Assembly (NCBI RefSeq): GCF_042611095.1
Contig: NZ_JBHFPV010000001.1
Span: forward strand, 1,240,001-1,304,000
Source: Meishania litoralis
GTDB taxonomy: Bacteria > Bacteroidota > Bacteroidia > Flavobacteriales > Flavobacteriaceae
Direction: 5' to 3'
DNA length: 64,000 bases
Under the pieces are notes generated by a model that saw only the letters and a program-made list of their open reading frames with translations, did not search any database and was not told where the DNA came from. Positions 25,351-33,804 of the stretch are shown here, in pieces (the stretch's first letter is position 1; each line of letters begins with the position of its first letter). Made by a program: the position numbers and the translations under genes.

Positions 25351-25512
25351 TTATTTAGTTTTTGTTCCTTATCGAAACTTGACCGAAACATAATTAGTAT
25401 TTGGTTTTACCTGAATCTCTACTTGACCTAAGAAGTGCAATTTTTGACTGTTTGACCAAATTTAACGAATCCTACTTAAAGAAAACGCCCCGCGGTTAAC
25501 GGGGCGTTTTTA
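25351..25512 (+). ncRNA. Putative small RNA B (second tandem unit)
   Basis: Predicted start near 25351 from the -7-like TCGCTTTG, end at the terminator near 25512, about 162 nt. As in unit A there are repeated TTGACC words (25379, 25423, 25453) and the 3' block GACCAAATTTAACGAATCCT followed by ACTTA, then a GC-rich terminator. The spacing of every shared element relative to unit A is constant within a few bases (offset 299-305), which points to a tandem duplication with divergence of the middle part. No start codon with a sensible frame is visible. Confidence 0.5.
25482..25510. terminator. Intrinsic terminator of unit B, shared with the convergent DUF3078 gene
   Basis: Perfect 11-bp stem AAAACGCCCCG (25482-25492) / CGGGGCGTTTT (25500-25510) with a 7-nt loop and flanking T/A runs. 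It also lies 26 bp past the stop of the minus-strand DUF3078 gene, so it can end transcripts from both sides. Confidence 0.88.
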
Positions 25513-25535
25513 GTTGTTGAGTGTTGATCTCTTTC

Positions 25536-26480
25536 TTAAAAGGCATAGTTAAGACCGAATAGCCAATAGCTCTGGGTCGGATTGTCAACATTCTCAAATG
25601 TCGGGCCCGGTGTGGGTACTGGATTTTGAGCTAGGGCATTCGCCAAAGCCTCTTGTTTGTTTCCTCTCAAGCCGAACTCAAATCCGAGACCTATTCCGTT
25701 CCACAATGTATATCCAAACGAGTTTATCCAGGTCCAGTTCGATAGGTCCCCACTCTTATAGCTTTGAAAAGTCGAGAAATTGGTCTTGAAATTAACCGCC
25801 CCTATCTGCCTTGTATAATCGACAAGTATTTTAGCTCCCATTGATGACTCGAATACATCATCTTGACTAGAAAACACGAAATTGTAGTTCAACGGATGTA
25901 TTACAACAACCATATTCTCAACGGGCAACCAAGTGGCACCAATACCCGCATCAAGATAACCGGGGTCGTTGAAATTATTGATAATGGAAGTACGATACTC
26001 CGCCAAGGCCGAAATTGCGAACTTTTTGCTCAAGTTATAGCCGAACAGAGAAGTGATATTGAGAACATCAGTGGTACCATTAAAGCTATCATCGTCGGTA
26101 TCGATATCCTTATTATCCAATTTAACCCATTGAAGGTTAACGTTAAGAGCGTTGTTCCAAAAGTATTTTTCTTGTTTTAAATTGGCGAAACCATTCAATG
26201 TAACGCCAATATTACCAGCTGAATTGTTTGGGTTTCCCTGCTGGAACCAATTCTTAGCTCCCGATAGATTGGCCCCAATTGTTCCGAATGCCCCTTTTCG
26301 CCAACCCGGCAGCGCGTTTATTTCACCTTGAAGGGCATCAATTCTCGCCTGAATGGCCGCAATCGAATCCTTTTTAGGTCCCAACTGAGCTTTTAATTCC
26401 TCCGCTTTTTCTACATCGGTCTGAGCATATGTACATGTTACCAAAAACACAGCTCCAATTGCAAAAAGTAAATTTTTCAT
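25536..26480 (-). CDS. DUF3078 domain-containing exported protein
   Basis: 314 residues with signal peptide (MKNLLFAIGAVFLVTCTYAQ). After a short coiled-coil-like stretch (VEKAEELKAQLGPKKDSIAA) comes the DUF3078 region (GTIGANLSGAKNWFQQGNPN), followed by alternating beta strands with aromatic ends and a terminal Phe (YWLFGLNYAF), the pattern of an outer-membrane beta-barrel. Function unknown; in Flavobacteriia such genes commonly follow the SUF cluster, as here. A separate -7 element sits upstream, so it may be expressed independently. Confidence 0.85.
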   Translation of the reverse strand: MKNLLFAIGAVFLVTCTYAQTDVEKAEELKAQLGPKKDSIAAIQARIDALQGEINALPGWRKGAFGTIGANLSGAKNWFQQGNPNNSAGNIGVTLNGFANLKQEKYFWNNALNVNLQWVKLDNKDIDTDDDSFNGTTDVLNITSLFGYNLSKKFAISALAEYRTSIINNFNDPGYLDAGIGATWLPVENMVVVIHPLNYNFVFSSQDDVFESSMGAKILVDYTRQIGAVNFKTNFSTFQSYKSGDLSNWTWINSFGYTLWNGIGLGFEFGLRGNKQEALANALAQNPVPTPGPTFENVDNPTQSYWLFGLNYAF

Positions 26481-26513
26481 AATGTTTAGTGTTTAATCAA
26501 TGTTTATGAACGG

Positions 26514-26521
26514 CAAATGTA
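26514..26521 (-). promoter_or_regulatory. Candidate -7 element for the DUF3078 gene
   Basis: TACATTTG on the minus strand matches TAnnTTTG and lies 33 bp before the start. No TTG stands about 20 nt upstream, so the -33 part is unsupported. Confidence 0.4.
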
Positions 26522-26557
26522 AGAATTGTTGTTAAAGATTAACAGGGTTATCAACAA

Positions 26558-27064
26558 CTATTTGCTTTTGTACAATGGCACCGAAGAGCAGGCCTCACCA
26601 TACATAAGGCTTGTTACAATAGGAAGTAATCTATTGGTTATCAATAAATAGGCGTTTGAGGGCACGGGTTTTTTGCTGCAACCTTTGACAATGACCGGCT
26701 TACCCTTGAATTCGGACAAGTCGATTTGTTCCAATATGGATTGATATAATGAGGTTTCAAGCACTTCTAAGTCGCCATAAACGGTCCTCTTGGCAAAAGG
26801 CTGTAATTTAGTCGCAACCAACATATACGCCCAACCTGGAACAATGGCGTCAGTGGAGCAATATAATGCAATGTATGCACTTTGGTATTGCTCCCAATTA
26901 TGTTCGGCAACATGTTTCCTAAACTCCTTTTCCCTTAAGATAAGGCCCTCATGTAGCCAGTTTTTTATATCCAGAGAAATACGCTTTCCTTCAGGATAAT
27001 AATCCTCAAGATCAAAGGTGACCAGCTTGCTCTGGGCAACGCGATTTATGATTTCTTCTGACAT
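26558..27064 (-). CDS. DUF2480 family protein
   Basis: 168 residues, cytoplasmic (no signal or membrane segment). Recognised as DUF2480 from the sequence NRVAQSKLVTFDLEDYYPEG at the N-terminus, ALYCSTDAIVPGWAYMLVAT, and KPVIVKGCSKKPVPSNAYLL. The family is nearly restricted to Bacteroidota and is typically found beside SUF genes, as here, where it follows the DUF59 gene by 33 bp. Two conserved Cys (CSTD, GCSKK) could matter for Fe-S handling, but that is inference. Molecular function unknown. Confidence 0.85.
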   Translation of the reverse strand: MSEEIINRVAQSKLVTFDLEDYYPEGKRISLDIKNWLHEGLILREKEFRKHVAEHNWEQYQSAYIALYCSTDAIVPGWAYMLVATKLQPFAKRTVYGDLEVLETSLYQSILEQIDLSEFKGKPVIVKGCSKKPVPSNAYLLITNRLLPIVTSLMYGEACSSVPLYKSK

Positions 27065-27097
27065 GGTAATAAAGGTCTCGACCGAACAATTCTAAAA

Positions 27098-27433
27098 TTA
27101 TAATAATCCGAGCTCCAATTTAGCCTCTTCGCTCATAAGGTCTTGCGTCCAAGGTGGGTCAAAGGTGATTTCAACCTCGGCATCGGTGACCGAATCCAAC
27201 GATTTTATTTTTTCCTCCACTTCCACCGGAAGTGTTTCGGCTACGGGACAATTGGGTGATGTCAAGGTCATTAAAATCTTAACTTCATTGTCCTCGTTGA
27301 CAAATACGTCATAAATCAATCCGAGTTCGTAAATATCTACTGGAATCTCCGGATCATAAATGGTCTTCAAGACCTTTACTATTTTTTCGCCCAATTCTTG
27401 GGTATCGATAGTTGTAGCTTCTTCGCTCATCAT
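27098..27433 (-). CDS. DUF59 / MIP18-family Fe-S assembly factor (SufT-like)
   Basis: 111 residues. MIP18/DUF59 fold: VKVLKTIYDPEIPVDIYELG near residue 20, then VKILMTLTSPNCPVAETLPV with the conserved Cys, and VEITFDPPWTQDLMSEEAKL at the end. This family helps mature Fe-S proteins (SufT, Paa-type). Two ATG codons are adjacent (MM); either may be used. It lies between sufE and the DUF2480 gene in the SUF operon. Confidence 0.9.
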   Translation of the reverse strand: MMSEEATTIDTQELGEKIVKVLKTIYDPEIPVDIYELGLIYDVFVNEDNEVKILMTLTSPNCPVAETLPVEVEEKIKSLDSVTDAEVEITFDPPWTQDLMSEEAKLELGLL

Positions 27434-27525
27434 TTTTATAGTTTAAGGGTTTATGGGTTAATCAGGTCTATGGGCAACTTTCGATATCATCATAAACCAG
27501 GCCGAAGGCCAAAGTAGACCATAAA

Positions 27526-27948
27526 CTAATTTAATTGTGTTTGATAGGCAACTGCGTAAAGTTTCAACTGCTTGATCATACTTACCAAACCATTGGCCCT
27601 TGTCGGCGACAAATGTTCCTTTAAGCCGATTTCATCAATAAAATCGGTATCCGCATCAATAATATCTTGAGGTTTCTGATTGTTAAAGGCCCGTATCAAA
27701 ATTGCGATTATTCCCTTGGTAATGATGGCATCGCTATCGGCGGTGAACACCAATTTGTCATCTTCGAGATCGGCATGGACCCAGACCTTACTTTGACAGC
27801 CTTTAATGATATAATCATCGGTCTTGTATCGCTCGTCGATCAATGGCAATGATTTTCCCAATTCGATCATATATTCATAACGCTGCATCCAATCTTCGAA
27901 CATTGAAAATTCATCTACGATCTCGTCTTGTATTTCTTTTATGCCCAT
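27526..27948 (-). CDS. sufE: Cysteine desulfuration protein SufE
   Basis: Accepts persulfide sulfur from SufS and hands it to the SufBCD scaffold. The open frame extends to an ATG at 27966, but the ATG at 27948 gives the family start MGIKEIQDEIVDEFSMFEDW, and the predicted transcript start near 27957 lies after 27966; hence 140 residues. Catalytic Cys in YIIKGCQSKVWVHADL; SufE-type block LSPTRANGLVSMIKQLKLYA at the C-terminus. It follows sufS by 72 bp, a larger gap that holds its own promoter. Confidence 0.93.
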   Translation of the reverse strand: MGIKEIQDEIVDEFSMFEDWMQRYEYMIELGKSLPLIDERYKTDDYIIKGCQSKVWVHADLEDDKLVFTADSDAIITKGIIAILIRAFNNQKPQDIIDADTDFIDEIGLKEHLSPTRANGLVSMIKQLKLYAVAYQTQLN

Positions 27949-27963
27949 GTAATTGAATTTATA

Positions 27964-27994
27964 CAAAAATACGATAAGTAAGTATGGATTTCAA
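27964..27994 (-). promoter_or_regulatory. Internal promoter before sufE
   Basis: Minus strand: TTG at 27992-27994, 20-nt spacer, TATTTTTG at 27964-27971. Both halves match the Bacteroidota consensus. Predicted start near 27957 leaves a 9-nt leader to the sufE ATG at 27948, which decides between the two possible starts. It would let sufE-DUF59-DUF2480 be expressed apart from the upstream SUF genes. Confidence 0.6.
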
Positions 27995-28020
27995 TGCTTT
28001 AAGGGAATGATAACAAAAGC

Positions 28021-29250
28021 CTATGCCAGCATGTTTTTTGCTCTACGAACTCCTTCCGTCAAAATATCGACCTCTTCTTTGGTGTTGTAAAAGCTAAAAC
28101 TGGCACGTACCGTACCGGGAATTTTGTAGAAATCCATTATCGGTTGTGCACAATGATGGCCCGTTCTAACGGCGATTCCTAATTTGTCCAAAATTGAACC
28201 GATATCGTATGGATGCAAACCTTCGATATTAAAAGAAATTACAGACGTTTTATTTTGCGATGTTCCATATATCTTAAGTCCGTCGATCGCTAACAATTTT
28301 TTTGTGGCATAGTTCAAAAGCTCATGTTCATAGGCCGAAATGGCATCAAATCCGATAGCATTCATATAGTCCAAGGCGGCACCAAAAGCGATTCCGCCAC
28401 AAATATTGGGCGTACCAGCCTCGAATTTATGGGGTAAATCGGCATAGGTCGTCTTTTCAAAAGTTACCTCGGCGATCATTTCGCCCCCACCCTGGTACGG
28501 CGGTAACTTATTAAGCCATTCTTCTTTTCCATAGAGCATACCAACTCCGGTAGGGCCACACATTTTATGGGCGGACACTACGTAAAAATCGACGTTCAGT
28601 TTTTGTACATCTGCCTTGATATGGGGAGCGGCCTGTGCCCCATCGATCAATACTGTGGCATCGACCTGATGTGCCATATCAATGATTTGCTCAATAGGAT
28701 TAATGGTTCCCAAAGCATTCGATACATGGTTGCAAAAAACCAATTTGGTGTTTTTGGAGAGTAATTCGCCATAAGCATCCATCAGTAACTCTCCTTCCTC
28801 GTTCATTGGGATAACCTTTAAAACGGCTCCCGTACGTTCACAAAGCATTTGCCAAGGCACAATGTTAGAATGGTGCTCCATGGCCGATACCAAAATCTCA
28901 TCCCCTTTTTTCAAGATGGAAGAAAAACCGTTCGCGACGAGATTTATTCCGTGGGTGGTACCCGATGTGAAAATGATTTCATGGGGTTTGTCCGCATTGA
29001 AATGTTTTTGAATCTTTTGTCGTGCTTGCTCGTATTTATCGGTCGCTTCTTGCGATAAGGCATGAACGCCGCGATGAATATTGGCATTATAATTCGAATA
29101 ATACTCGACGATACAATCGATTACCTGTTTCGGCGTCTGCGAAGTAGCGGCATTGTCGAGATAGACCAAGGGTTTGCCATTGACCTCTCGATTTAGTATC
29201 GGAAAATCTTGGCGTACAACCTGGACATCAAATACAATTGTCTCACTCAT
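28021..29250 (-). CDS. sufS: Cysteine desulfurase SufS
   Basis: PLP enzyme that takes sulfur from L-cysteine as an enzyme-bound persulfide for Fe-S assembly. 409 residues. PLP Lys in VVSAHKMCGPTGVGMLYGK; catalytic Cys in RTGHHCAQPIMDFY, with the short loop of group II (SufS-type) desulfurases; N-terminal LVYLDNAATSQTPKQVID. Starts 7 bp after sufD stop. Complete. Confidence 0.96.
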   Translation of the reverse strand: MSETIVFDVQVVRQDFPILNREVNGKPLVYLDNAATSQTPKQVIDCIVEYYSNYNANIHRGVHALSQEATDKYEQARQKIQKHFNADKPHEIIFTSGTTHGINLVANGFSSILKKGDEILVSAMEHHSNIVPWQMLCERTGAVLKVIPMNEEGELLMDAYGELLSKNTKLVFCNHVSNALGTINPIEQIIDMAHQVDATVLIDGAQAAPHIKADVQKLNVDFYVVSAHKMCGPTGVGMLYGKEEWLNKLPPYQGGGEMIAEVTFEKTTYADLPHKFEAGTPNICGGIAFGAALDYMNAIGFDAISAYEHELLNYATKKLLAIDGLKIYGTSQNKTSVISFNIEGLHPYDIGSILDKLGIAVRTGHHCAQPIMDFYKIPGTVRASFSFYNTKEEVDILTEGVRRAKNMLA

Positions 29251-29257
29251 CTATAAT

Positions 29258-30574
29258 TCATAAATCAAACCCAAGGTTTACCCCTAACTTTTTGGCAATC
29301 AACTTATTGATCCGCGTTTTAAGTTCTGGAATGCGAACACTTGCCAAAACGTTGTTCGCAAAGGCATACATCAAAAGTGCACGGGCCTCTTTTTTAGGAA
29401 TACCCCTAGATTGAAGATAGAATAAGGCTTCCTCATCCAATTGCCCGATGGTACAGCCGTGCGAACACTTCACGTCATCGGCGAAAATCTCTAGTTGTGG
29501 CTTTGTATTTATGGTAGCCTTATCACTGATCAGAATGTTGTTGTTCTGTTGAAATGCATTGGTCTTTTGTGCAATCTTATCAACGATGATCTTACCGTTG
29601 AAAACCCCAGTGGAATTCTCTCCATAGATACCTTTATAGTCTTGATGGCTTTCGCAATTCGGTTGAATATGATGTACCAAGGTATGGTGATCGACATGTT
29701 GCTTTTCGCCCAATATGGTCACTCCTTTCATCGTCGAGTCGATATGCTCGCCATTTTGGTAAAAATTCAGGTTGTTTCGTGTCAGCTTTCCTCCGAATGA
29801 AAAAGTATGCACTTTTACAACACTTTTATCCTTTTGGTCGATATATGTATTATCTATCAAAGAAGCCGTACCCACATTGTTCTGAACCTTATAATAATCG
29901 ATGATAGCATTTTTGGCCGCAAAAATCTCAGTGACCGAATTGGTGAGTACTTCATTGCTTGTCAAGCTCTGATGTCTCTCAATAACCTGAAGTTCTGCAT
30001 TCTCTTCTACAATAATCAAATTACGCGGCTGCAACATCAAAGTCGCCTCATTGCCCGTGGCAAAGTGAAGAATCTCCACAGGTTTCTTCGGCATTTTGTT
30101 TTTCGGAATGTAGATATAGGCCCCCTCTCTACTAAAAGCTGTGTTCAAGGTGGTCAACGAATCATCTTTAGAAGCTATCTTATTGAAATATACATCTATT
30201 ACGGGCTTGTACATCGGCTTGGTCAATGCCGAGCTCATCAAACAAATATCAACCCCATCGTGTGTGGTCTCTGACAAGAATGAACTATAGATACCATCTA
30301 CGAAAACTATCTTGTAGGTATCAATTTCATTCACGAAATACTTCTTGACATCTTTGTAGTCGAGCGCATTAACCTCTTTTGGAAAAATACTGAAATCGAC
30401 CTTCTGCAGGTTATTCAACGAGGTGTATTTCCAAGCCTCTTGCTTTTTAGATGGAAACCCCTTTAATTCAAAGTTCTTCATAGCCTCGGTACGCACGTCG
30501 TGAACAGGACTATCGATATCGACATTGTTCTCGAACATCATGAACGATGAAATAAGTTTGTCCTTTAAATCCAT
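29258..30574 (-). CDS. sufD: Fe-S cluster assembly protein SufD
   Basis: 438 residues. Scaffold partner of SufB in the SufBC2D complex. Right-handed beta-helix core visible as LTRNNLNFYQNGEHIDSTMK and KQHVDHHTLVHHIQPNCESH, then GKIIVDKIAQKTNAFQQNNN and the SufBD signature DDVKCSHGCTIGQLDEEALF (His and Cys residues at the SufB interface). N-terminal segment SKKQEAWKYTSLNNL is family-typical. Lies between sufC and sufS, with 27 and 7 bp spacing. Confidence 0.95.
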   Translation of the reverse strand: MDLKDKLISSFMMFENNVDIDSPVHDVRTEAMKNFELKGFPSKKQEAWKYTSLNNLQKVDFSIFPKEVNALDYKDVKKYFVNEIDTYKIVFVDGIYSSFLSETTHDGVDICLMSSALTKPMYKPVIDVYFNKIASKDDSLTTLNTAFSREGAYIYIPKNKMPKKPVEILHFATGNEATLMLQPRNLIIVEENAELQVIERHQSLTSNEVLTNSVTEIFAAKNAIIDYYKVQNNVGTASLIDNTYIDQKDKSVVKVHTFSFGGKLTRNNLNFYQNGEHIDSTMKGVTILGEKQHVDHHTLVHHIQPNCESHQDYKGIYGENSTGVFNGKIIVDKIAQKTNAFQQNNNILISDKATINTKPQLEIFADDVKCSHGCTIGQLDEEALFYLQSRGIPKKEARALLMYAFANNVLASVRIPELKTRINKLIAKKLGVNLGFDL

Positions 30575-30601
30575 AATAATATTCCTCTACTTTTAATCGC
30601 G

Positions 30602-31354
30602 TTATACCGAAACCTCTTGTTTGATCCAGTCATACCCTTTTTCCTCGAGTTCCAATGCCAATTCCTTGCCGCCCGACTTCACGATCTTACCATCGTGCAA
30701 TACGTGTACAAAGTCGGGAACGATATACTCCAAAAGCCTTTGGTAATGGGTAATGACGATAACCGCGTTTTCTTTACTCTTGAGTTTATTGACCCCGTTG
30801 GCAACGATGCGCAGGGCATCGATGTCAAGGCCTGAATCGGTTTCATCCAATATGGCCAATTTAGGCTCCAACATGGCCATTTGAAAAATCTCGTTCCGTT
30901 TTTTCTCCCCACCAGAAAATCCTTCATTCAAAGAACGGGACAAAAATTTCCTGTCGATTTCAAGTAGTTCCGATTTCTCACGAATGAGCTTCAGCATCTG
31001 GTTGGCGGGCATATCTTCCAAACCCCTTGCCTTTCTTGATTCGTTGATGGCCGTTTTCATGAAGTTGGTCACCGAAACCCCAGGAATCTCGACCGGATAT
31101 TGAAAGGACAGAAAAATTCCCTTATGCGCCCTTTCCTCCGGGGACGTATCCTCCAAATCTTCCCCATCGAGGGCTATCGTACCTTCGGTAACTTCAAATT
31201 CTTCCTTTCCGGCAATAACAGAAGCCAAAGTACTTTTGCCTGAACCGTTCGGTCCCATAATGGCATGTACTTCCCCTGCCTTTACCTCAAGGTCGATACC
31301 ATTCAATATTTCATTACCTTCTACCCCTGCGTGCAGGTTCGCAATCTTTAGCAT
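30602..31354 (-). CDS. sufC: Fe-S cluster assembly ATPase SufC
   Basis: 250 residues, ABC-type ATPase that drives the SufBC2D scaffold. Walker A MGPNGSGKSTLASVIAG, signature LNEGFSGGEKKRNEIFQMA, Walker B LAILDETDSGLDIDALRIV, switch His in VIVITHYQRLL. All complete. In contrast to most SUF operons it is separated from sufB by another gene, the metallo-beta-lactamase-fold lipoprotein. Confidence 0.97.
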   Translation of the reverse strand: MLKIANLHAGVEGNEILNGIDLEVKAGEVHAIMGPNGSGKSTLASVIAGKEEFEVTEGTIALDGEDLEDTSPEERAHKGIFLSFQYPVEIPGVSVTNFMKTAINESRKARGLEDMPANQMLKLIREKSELLEIDRKFLSRSLNEGFSGGEKKRNEIFQMAMLEPKLAILDETDSGLDIDALRIVANGVNKLKSKENAVIVITHYQRLLEYIVPDFVHVLHDGKIVKSGGKELALELEEKGYDWIKQEVSV

Positions 31355-31362
31355 GTTCTTTT

Positions 31363-32241
31363 CTATTTTAAATATTCGGGTGCCTTTGGCATTTTATCAA
31401 AATCTTCCCTTGAATGTTGTAGGTAGACCGTTGCGTTCTTTTCTTTGGCAAAAGCCTCGAACCTATCCATACTCTCACTGGTTTGTTTTACATCATAATT
31501 AAAAATCGGGATTCTTCTGAACTCTCTATTTTCGGAAAAATGATACAGGTCGCCCGATAATAGCAAGGGGCCGTGTTCCGCCAGATCAAGGTACAATACT
31601 TGATGGCCGGGAGTATGCCCGGGCATCGACTTAATGACTACCGTACCGTCTCCAAAAACATCATGGTCACCATTCAATTTTTCGATGTTGGTCAACTCTT
31701 TAATAGCATTGTAGATATCGGCATTGTTCTTTTGGGTCTCCTCGCTGGTGATAAAGTCGTATTCGGCTTCTTGCACCAGCCAAACGGCATCTTTGAACCT
31801 GTTCGCATGACCACTGTGGTCAAAATGCGTATGTGATAAAGCAATGTATTTGATATCTTCAGGAGCCAACCCAATAGATCTCAATTGATTCACTACCGAG
31901 TCTTTTCGTGACACCGTGAAAGCCCCGCTTGGGTCGGTATAAGGCTCTGGCATCTGGATCAATTGTTCAGGTAGGCCGGCATCCCACATGAGATTGCCCT
32001 TGGGGTGCTTGATTACGTAGAACGCATCGGCGAACACTTTTGACTGGCCCTGATATGTCGTGTCTTGCGAAAAAAGTTGCAATTGATTTACCTGAACGGT
32101 ACCTCCATCAAAAGCATATAGTTGAACTTCCGTTTTTTCCTCGTTTTCAGTTACCAAAGAGGTTTCAGACCTTTCCTTTTGAGTTTCCTTGCACGCAAGG
32201 AAAGCAACTAAGCTTACTATTGTTAAAATGTATTTTTTCAT
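31363..32241 (-). CDS. Metallo-beta-lactamase-fold lipoprotein (lactonase-like) inside the SUF operon
   Basis: 292 residues. Lipoprotein signal MKKYILTIVSLVAFLACK with Cys at the end. MBL fold: zinc motif HTHFDHSGHANRF, GHTPGHQVLYLDL (His), LLSGDLYHFSENREFR (Asp), and C-terminal VYLQHSREDFDK (His), the arrangement of N-acyl homoserine lactonase-type (AttM/AiiA) hydrolases. All zinc ligands are visible, so it should be active, in the periplasm or on the outer membrane. It lies 8 bp before sufC and 81 bp after sufB on the same strand. A periplasmic hydrolase has no known place in Fe-S assembly; insertion of an unrelated gene is the simplest reading. Confidence 0.88.
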   Translation of the reverse strand: MKKYILTIVSLVAFLACKETQKERSETSLVTENEEKTEVQLYAFDGGTVQVNQLQLFSQDTTYQGQSKVFADAFYVIKHPKGNLMWDAGLPEQLIQMPEPYTDPSGAFTVSRKDSVVNQLRSIGLAPEDIKYIALSHTHFDHSGHANRFKDAVWLVQEAEYDFITSEETQKNNADIYNAIKELTNIEKLNGDHDVFGDGTVVIKSMPGHTPGHQVLYLDLAEHGPLLLSGDLYHFSENREFRRIPIFNYDVKQTSESMDRFEAFAKEKNATVYLQHSREDFDKMPKAPEYLK

Positions 32242-32284
32242 TCTTCTGTTGTTGTTCTAGCACGGTAAGAATATTTATGACGAC

Positions 32285-32304
32285 CACTCGACCGCGCTCG
32301 AGTG
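32285..32304. repeat. Palindromic repeat CACTCGA-6-TCGAGTG between sufB and the MBL gene
   Basis: CACTCGACCGCGCTCGAGTG: 7-bp arms around CCGCGC. The core CTCGACCGCGCTCGA differs by one base from CTCGACTGCGCTCGA, found twice in inverted orientation at 45114-45175, so this is one member of a small dispersed palindromic family. Located where the MBL gene joins the SUF operon. Confidence 0.6.
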
Positions 32305-32322
32305 AACACCTGCAATTTGACT

Positions 32323-33768
32323 TTAGCCTACTGAACCTTCCAAGCTTATTTCCAACAATTTTTGGGCTTCTACTGCAAATTCCATTGGGAGTTTGTTCAA
32401 AACTTCCTTGCTAAATCCGTTTACGATCAATGCAATCGCCTTTTCGGTATCGATGCCCCTTTGGTTGCAATAGAAAATCTGATCTTCACCGATCTTGCTC
32501 GTTGTGGCCTCGTGCTCTATTTGGGCGGTCTTGTTTTTCGCTTCGATATACGGAAATGTATGCGCCCCACATTCATTGCCCATAAGCAATGAATCGCATT
32601 GCGAAAAATTTCTTGCATTCTTGGCGCGACTGTTGACCTGTACCAAACCACGATAACTATTCTGTGATTTTCCGGCTGAAATACCTTTGGATATAATGGT
32701 GCTTTTGGTGTTCTTGCCCAGATGAATCATTTTGGTGCCGGTGTCGGCCTGTTGATAATTGTTCGTTACTGCGATGGAATAAAACTCCCCGATCGAATTA
32801 TCCCCTTTTAGGATGCAGGAAGGATATTTCCAGGTCACTGCCGAACCGGTCTCGACCTGGGTCCATGATATCTTTGCGTTTTTCTCGCATAACCCCCTTT
32901 TGGTCACAAAATTGAAGACCCCGCCTTTACCTTCCTTGTCTCCGGGAAACCAGTTTTGTACCGTTGAGTATTTTATCTCGGCGTTATCAAGGGCAATAAG
33001 TTCGACCACGGCAGCGTGCAATTGGTTCTCATCACGGGATGGTGCCGTACAACCTTCCAAGTAACTGACATAACTGCCTTCGTCAGCGATGACCAAAGTT
33101 CGCTCGAACTGCCCCGTGCCTGCCTGATTGATCCTGAAATAAGTCGAAAGTTCCATCGGACATCTCACGCCTTTGGGAATATAACAGAAACTGCCATCGG
33201 AAAAAACGGCCGAATTCAAGGCCGCATAAAAATTATCTTTTTGGGGCACAACGGTACCAATATACTTCTTGACCAGTTCAGGGTATTCTTTTATAGCTTC
33301 TGAAATGGACATAAAAATTATGCCTTTCTCGGCCAATGTCTTTTTGAATGTGGTCGCCACGGAAACGGAATCCATCACGATATCTACGGCCACCCCGGCC
33401 AATTTCTTTTGTTCTTCCAATGAAATACCCAATCTTTTGAAAGTATCCAACAATTCGGGATCCACCTCATCAAGACTGTTGTATTTCGGTTTTTTATTGG
33501 GAGCGGAATAATACGAAATGTCTTGAAAATCTGGTTTTTTGTACGTGACATTGGCCCATTCGGGTTCTTCCATTTCACTCCAAATTCTAAAAGCCTCGAG
33601 GCGCCATTCGGTCATCCAGTCGGGCTCTTCCTTCTTTTTTGAAATAGCGATGACAATATCTTCATTCAATCCCTTCGGAAGGGTATCTGATTCGATATCG
33701 GTATAGAAACCATATTCGTATTCCTTGGTCTCGAGTTCTTTTTTTAATTCTTCCTCTGTATATGCCAT
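32323..33768 (-). CDS. sufB: Fe-S cluster assembly protein SufB
   Basis: 481 residues, the main scaffold subunit on which Fe-S clusters are built. Seen: N-terminal DFQDISYYSAPNKKPKYNSL; VPQKDNFYAALNSAVFSDGS; SYLEGCTAPSRDENQLHAAV; NFVTKRGLCEKNAKISWTQV; and the C-terminal MGNECGAHTFPYIEAKNKTA with the Cys thought to hold the nascent cluster. Full length. It is preceded in the operon by the four-helix-bundle gene and sufA-like gene, and followed by the MBL lipoprotein. Confidence 0.97.
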   Translation of the reverse strand: MAYTEEELKKELETKEYEYGFYTDIESDTLPKGLNEDIVIAISKKKEEPDWMTEWRLEAFRIWSEMEEPEWANVTYKKPDFQDISYYSAPNKKPKYNSLDEVDPELLDTFKRLGISLEEQKKLAGVAVDIVMDSVSVATTFKKTLAEKGIIFMSISEAIKEYPELVKKYIGTVVPQKDNFYAALNSAVFSDGSFCYIPKGVRCPMELSTYFRINQAGTGQFERTLVIADEGSYVSYLEGCTAPSRDENQLHAAVVELIALDNAEIKYSTVQNWFPGDKEGKGGVFNFVTKRGLCEKNAKISWTQVETGSAVTWKYPSCILKGDNSIGEFYSIAVTNNYQQADTGTKMIHLGKNTKSTIISKGISAGKSQNSYRGLVQVNSRAKNARNFSQCDSLLMGNECGAHTFPYIEAKNKTAQIEHEATTSKIGEDQIFYCNQRGIDTEKAIALIVNGFSKEVLNKLPMEFAVEAQKLLEISLEGSVG

Positions 33769-33775
33769 AGGCTTA

Positions 33776-33804
33776 AGTCAAAAGTCAAAAAGATAAAGAG
33801 TCAA
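33776..33804. repeat. Short tandem repeat AGTCAAA, sufB side of the four-helix-bundle gene
   Basis: AGTCAAA-AGTCAAAAAG followed by related AGATAAAG and AGTCAATA units. It reaches the stop codon of the four-helix-bundle gene. The far side of that gene carries TTTACTTTTT / TTAACTTTTTTACTT, whose reverse complement (AGTAAAAAAGTTAAAG) resembles this tract, so the flanks are roughly inverted. Confidence 0.5.
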
